Origin: an uncultured Paraglaciecola sp.
GTDB taxonomy: Bacteria; Pseudomonadota; Gammaproteobacteria; Enterobacterales; Alteromonadaceae
Reading direction: 5' to 3'
DNA: 6,774 bases
NCBI GenBank assembly: GCA_905479025.1
Contig: CAJQKX010000342.1
Span: forward strand, 1-6,774
Both the position numbers and the translations under genes were made by a program. Numbering within the stretch: the stretch's first letter is position 1; every line of letters starts with the position of its first letter. Of this stretch, positions 5,733-6,774 are shown in pieces. The notes under the pieces are model-generated. The model was not told the DNA's origin. It searched no databases and saw nothing but the letters and a program-made list of their open reading frames with translations.

Positions 5733-6774
5733 CTATTTATCTCTTAATTCTCTGCGCAGTATCTTACCAACATTACTTTTAGGAAGCTCGTTTGTGAACT
5801 CAACTATTTTTGGTATTTTATAACCCGTAAGGTGTTTACGACAATGATCAATCATGTCTTTCTCTGACAGCTCTTGGTTTTTACTCACTATTACCAACTT
5901 AACAATTTCGCCAGAGACCTCGTGGGGCACACCAATTGCAGCAGCCTCTACAACGTCATCGTGCATGGCAGCGACTTCCTCGATTTCATTTGGAAAGACG
6001 TTAAAACCCGACACTAAAATCATATCTTTCTTGCGATCAACAATATAAAAGTAACCATCTGTATCACATGTCGCTATATCGCCCGTAGCTAACCAACCAT
6101 CGACTATCATTTCATCCGTTGCATCAGGCCTATTAAGGTAACCTTTCATCACCTGCGGCCCCTTAACTAACATCTCACCGGCATCTCCCATGGGAACTTC
6201 GTTTCCATCTTCGTCCACCAGTTTTATATCAGTCGAAGGAATGGGCATACCAATTGAGCCTTTATAGGCTTGAAGTTGTGGTGGGTTGATAGTCACAGTT
6301 GGGCAACATTCGGTTAATCCATAACCTTCAAGCAAAACAAGTCCAGTTACTTTTTGCCAACGTTCAGCAACAGTTCTCTGGATAGCAGCACCACCACCTA
6401 AGGCAAATTTTAATCCACTAAAATCTAAATCAGCAAAGCCAGGAGTGTTGAGCAATCCATTAAATAATGTATTTACACCTGTTATAACTGTGAATGGATA
6501 CTTGGCTAACTCAGCCACAAAACCAGGCATATCACGTGGATTTGTGATCAATAAATTAGGACAACCAAATTTAACAAATGTCAGGCAATTACCTTGCAAA
6601 GCAAAGATATGATACAAAGGTAAAGCCGTAACTATTAACTCTTTACCCATTTCAACTTCGTTTTCTAGTATTGTCGAAGTTTGCTCCAAATTCGCCACTA
6701 TATTTCTATGAGTTAGCATAGCCCCTTTAGACAAACCTGTTGTGCCACCTGTATATTGCAAAAAAGCCAAATCT
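5733..6774 (-). CDS. fadD: Long-chain fatty acyl-CoA synthetase, C-terminal part (cut by window edge)
   Basis: The last 346 or so residues of an AMP-forming ligase that activates long-chain fatty acids to acyl-CoA for beta-oxidation and lipid synthesis, usually at the inner membrane. No start codon is visible: the coding frame runs off the right edge, and the codon at 6768-6770 is an internal leucine. Counting that leucine as 1: ATP-binding [11 protein letters not shown] (6-16), LPLYHIFAL (50-58), [10 protein letters not shown] (74-83), the EGYGLTE adenylation motif (148-154), ATGDIATCD (228-236), the [15 protein letters not shown] fatty acyl-CoA synthetase signature (243-257), and the catalytic lysine K336 in [13 protein letters not shown]. 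The resemblance to E. coli FadD is very close throughout, so this is FadD rather than a general AMP ligase. About 210 N-terminal residues are missing if it has the usual length near 555. It ends in RRELRDK, shorter than E. coli's tail, and is followed by a good terminator. Confidence 0.96.
   Translation of the reverse strand, partial: DLAFLQYTGGTTGLSKGAMLTHRNIVANLEQTSTILENEVEMGKELIVTALPLYHIFALQGNCLTFVKFGCPNLLITNPRDMPGFVAELAKYPFTVITGVNTLFNGLLNTPGFADLDFSGLKFALGGGAAIQRTVAERWQKVTGLVLLEGYGLTECCPTVTINPPQLQAYKGSIGMPIPSTDIKLVDEDGNEVPMGDAGEMLVKGPQVMKGYLNRPDATDEMIVDGWLATGDIATCDTDGYFYIVDRKKDMILVSGFNVFPNEIEEVAAMHDDVVEAAAIGVPHEVSGEIVKLVIVSKNQELSEKDMIDHCRKHLTGYKIPKIVEFTNELPKSNVGKILRRELRDK

Noticed and set aside
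6768..6770. fadD start at this codon
   Set aside because: The codon is TTG inside the conserved [10 protein letters not shown] block of FadD, preceded in frame by GAT at 6771-6773. The gene simply continues beyond the window.

Overview
The window looks like chromosomal DNA of a marine gammaproteobacterium, most likely Alteromonadales (Alteromonas/Glaciecola/Paraglaciecola type). This rests on A+T-rich coding sequence, a FadD, RNase D, YcgL and YcgN close to the Enterobacteria/Vibrio/Shewanella forms, and the gene neighbourhood. The genus is an inference from protein style, not a database match. I see no mobile element, CRISPR array, tRNA or rRNA, and no clear new defence or biosynthetic system. 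It is a mostly ordinary core-genome region with some interesting local structure.

Layout, left to right. (1) Bases 11-1384, plus strand: a complete sodium:dicarboxylate/acidic amino acid symporter of the DAACS (glutamate transporter) family. (2) Bases 1385-1657: gap between convergent genes, holding a long imperfect hairpin at 1432-1469 that folds best in the plus-strand RNA. (3) Bases 1658-2149, minus: ycgN (UPF0260), a cysteine-cluster protein with a small insertion. (4) Bases 2150-2560: a 411-base A+T-rich gap with no convincing gene. (5) Bases 2561-5652, minus: four tightly packed genes transcribed right to left: rnd (RNase D), ycgL, an MltB-type lytic transglycosylase, and a YcgM/FAHD1-like fumarylacetoacetate hydrolase-family enzyme. 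The first two junctions are identical one-base TAATG stop/start overlaps; the third has four bases between TGA and a TTG start. (6) Bases 5684-5711: an intrinsic terminator polarised to the minus strand, next to a 16-base A+T palindrome. (7) Bases 5733-6774, minus: the C-terminal 60 percent or so of a long-chain acyl-CoA synthetase (fadD), cut by the right window edge.

The minus-strand genes probably form two transcription units, fadD ending at the terminator and rnd-ycgL-mltB-like-ycgM starting just after it, with ycgN perhaps on its own promoter. Functionally the set is mixed: fatty acid activation, RNA 3' processing, peptidoglycan cleavage, acylpyruvate/oxaloacetate metabolism and uptake of acidic substrates. 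The notable points are the joining of the fadD-rnd pair to the ycgL-ycgM-ycgN cluster with a murein hydrolase gene between them, the coupled translation, the structured RNA end after the symporter, and an unusual arginine pattern in the symporter's substrate site.
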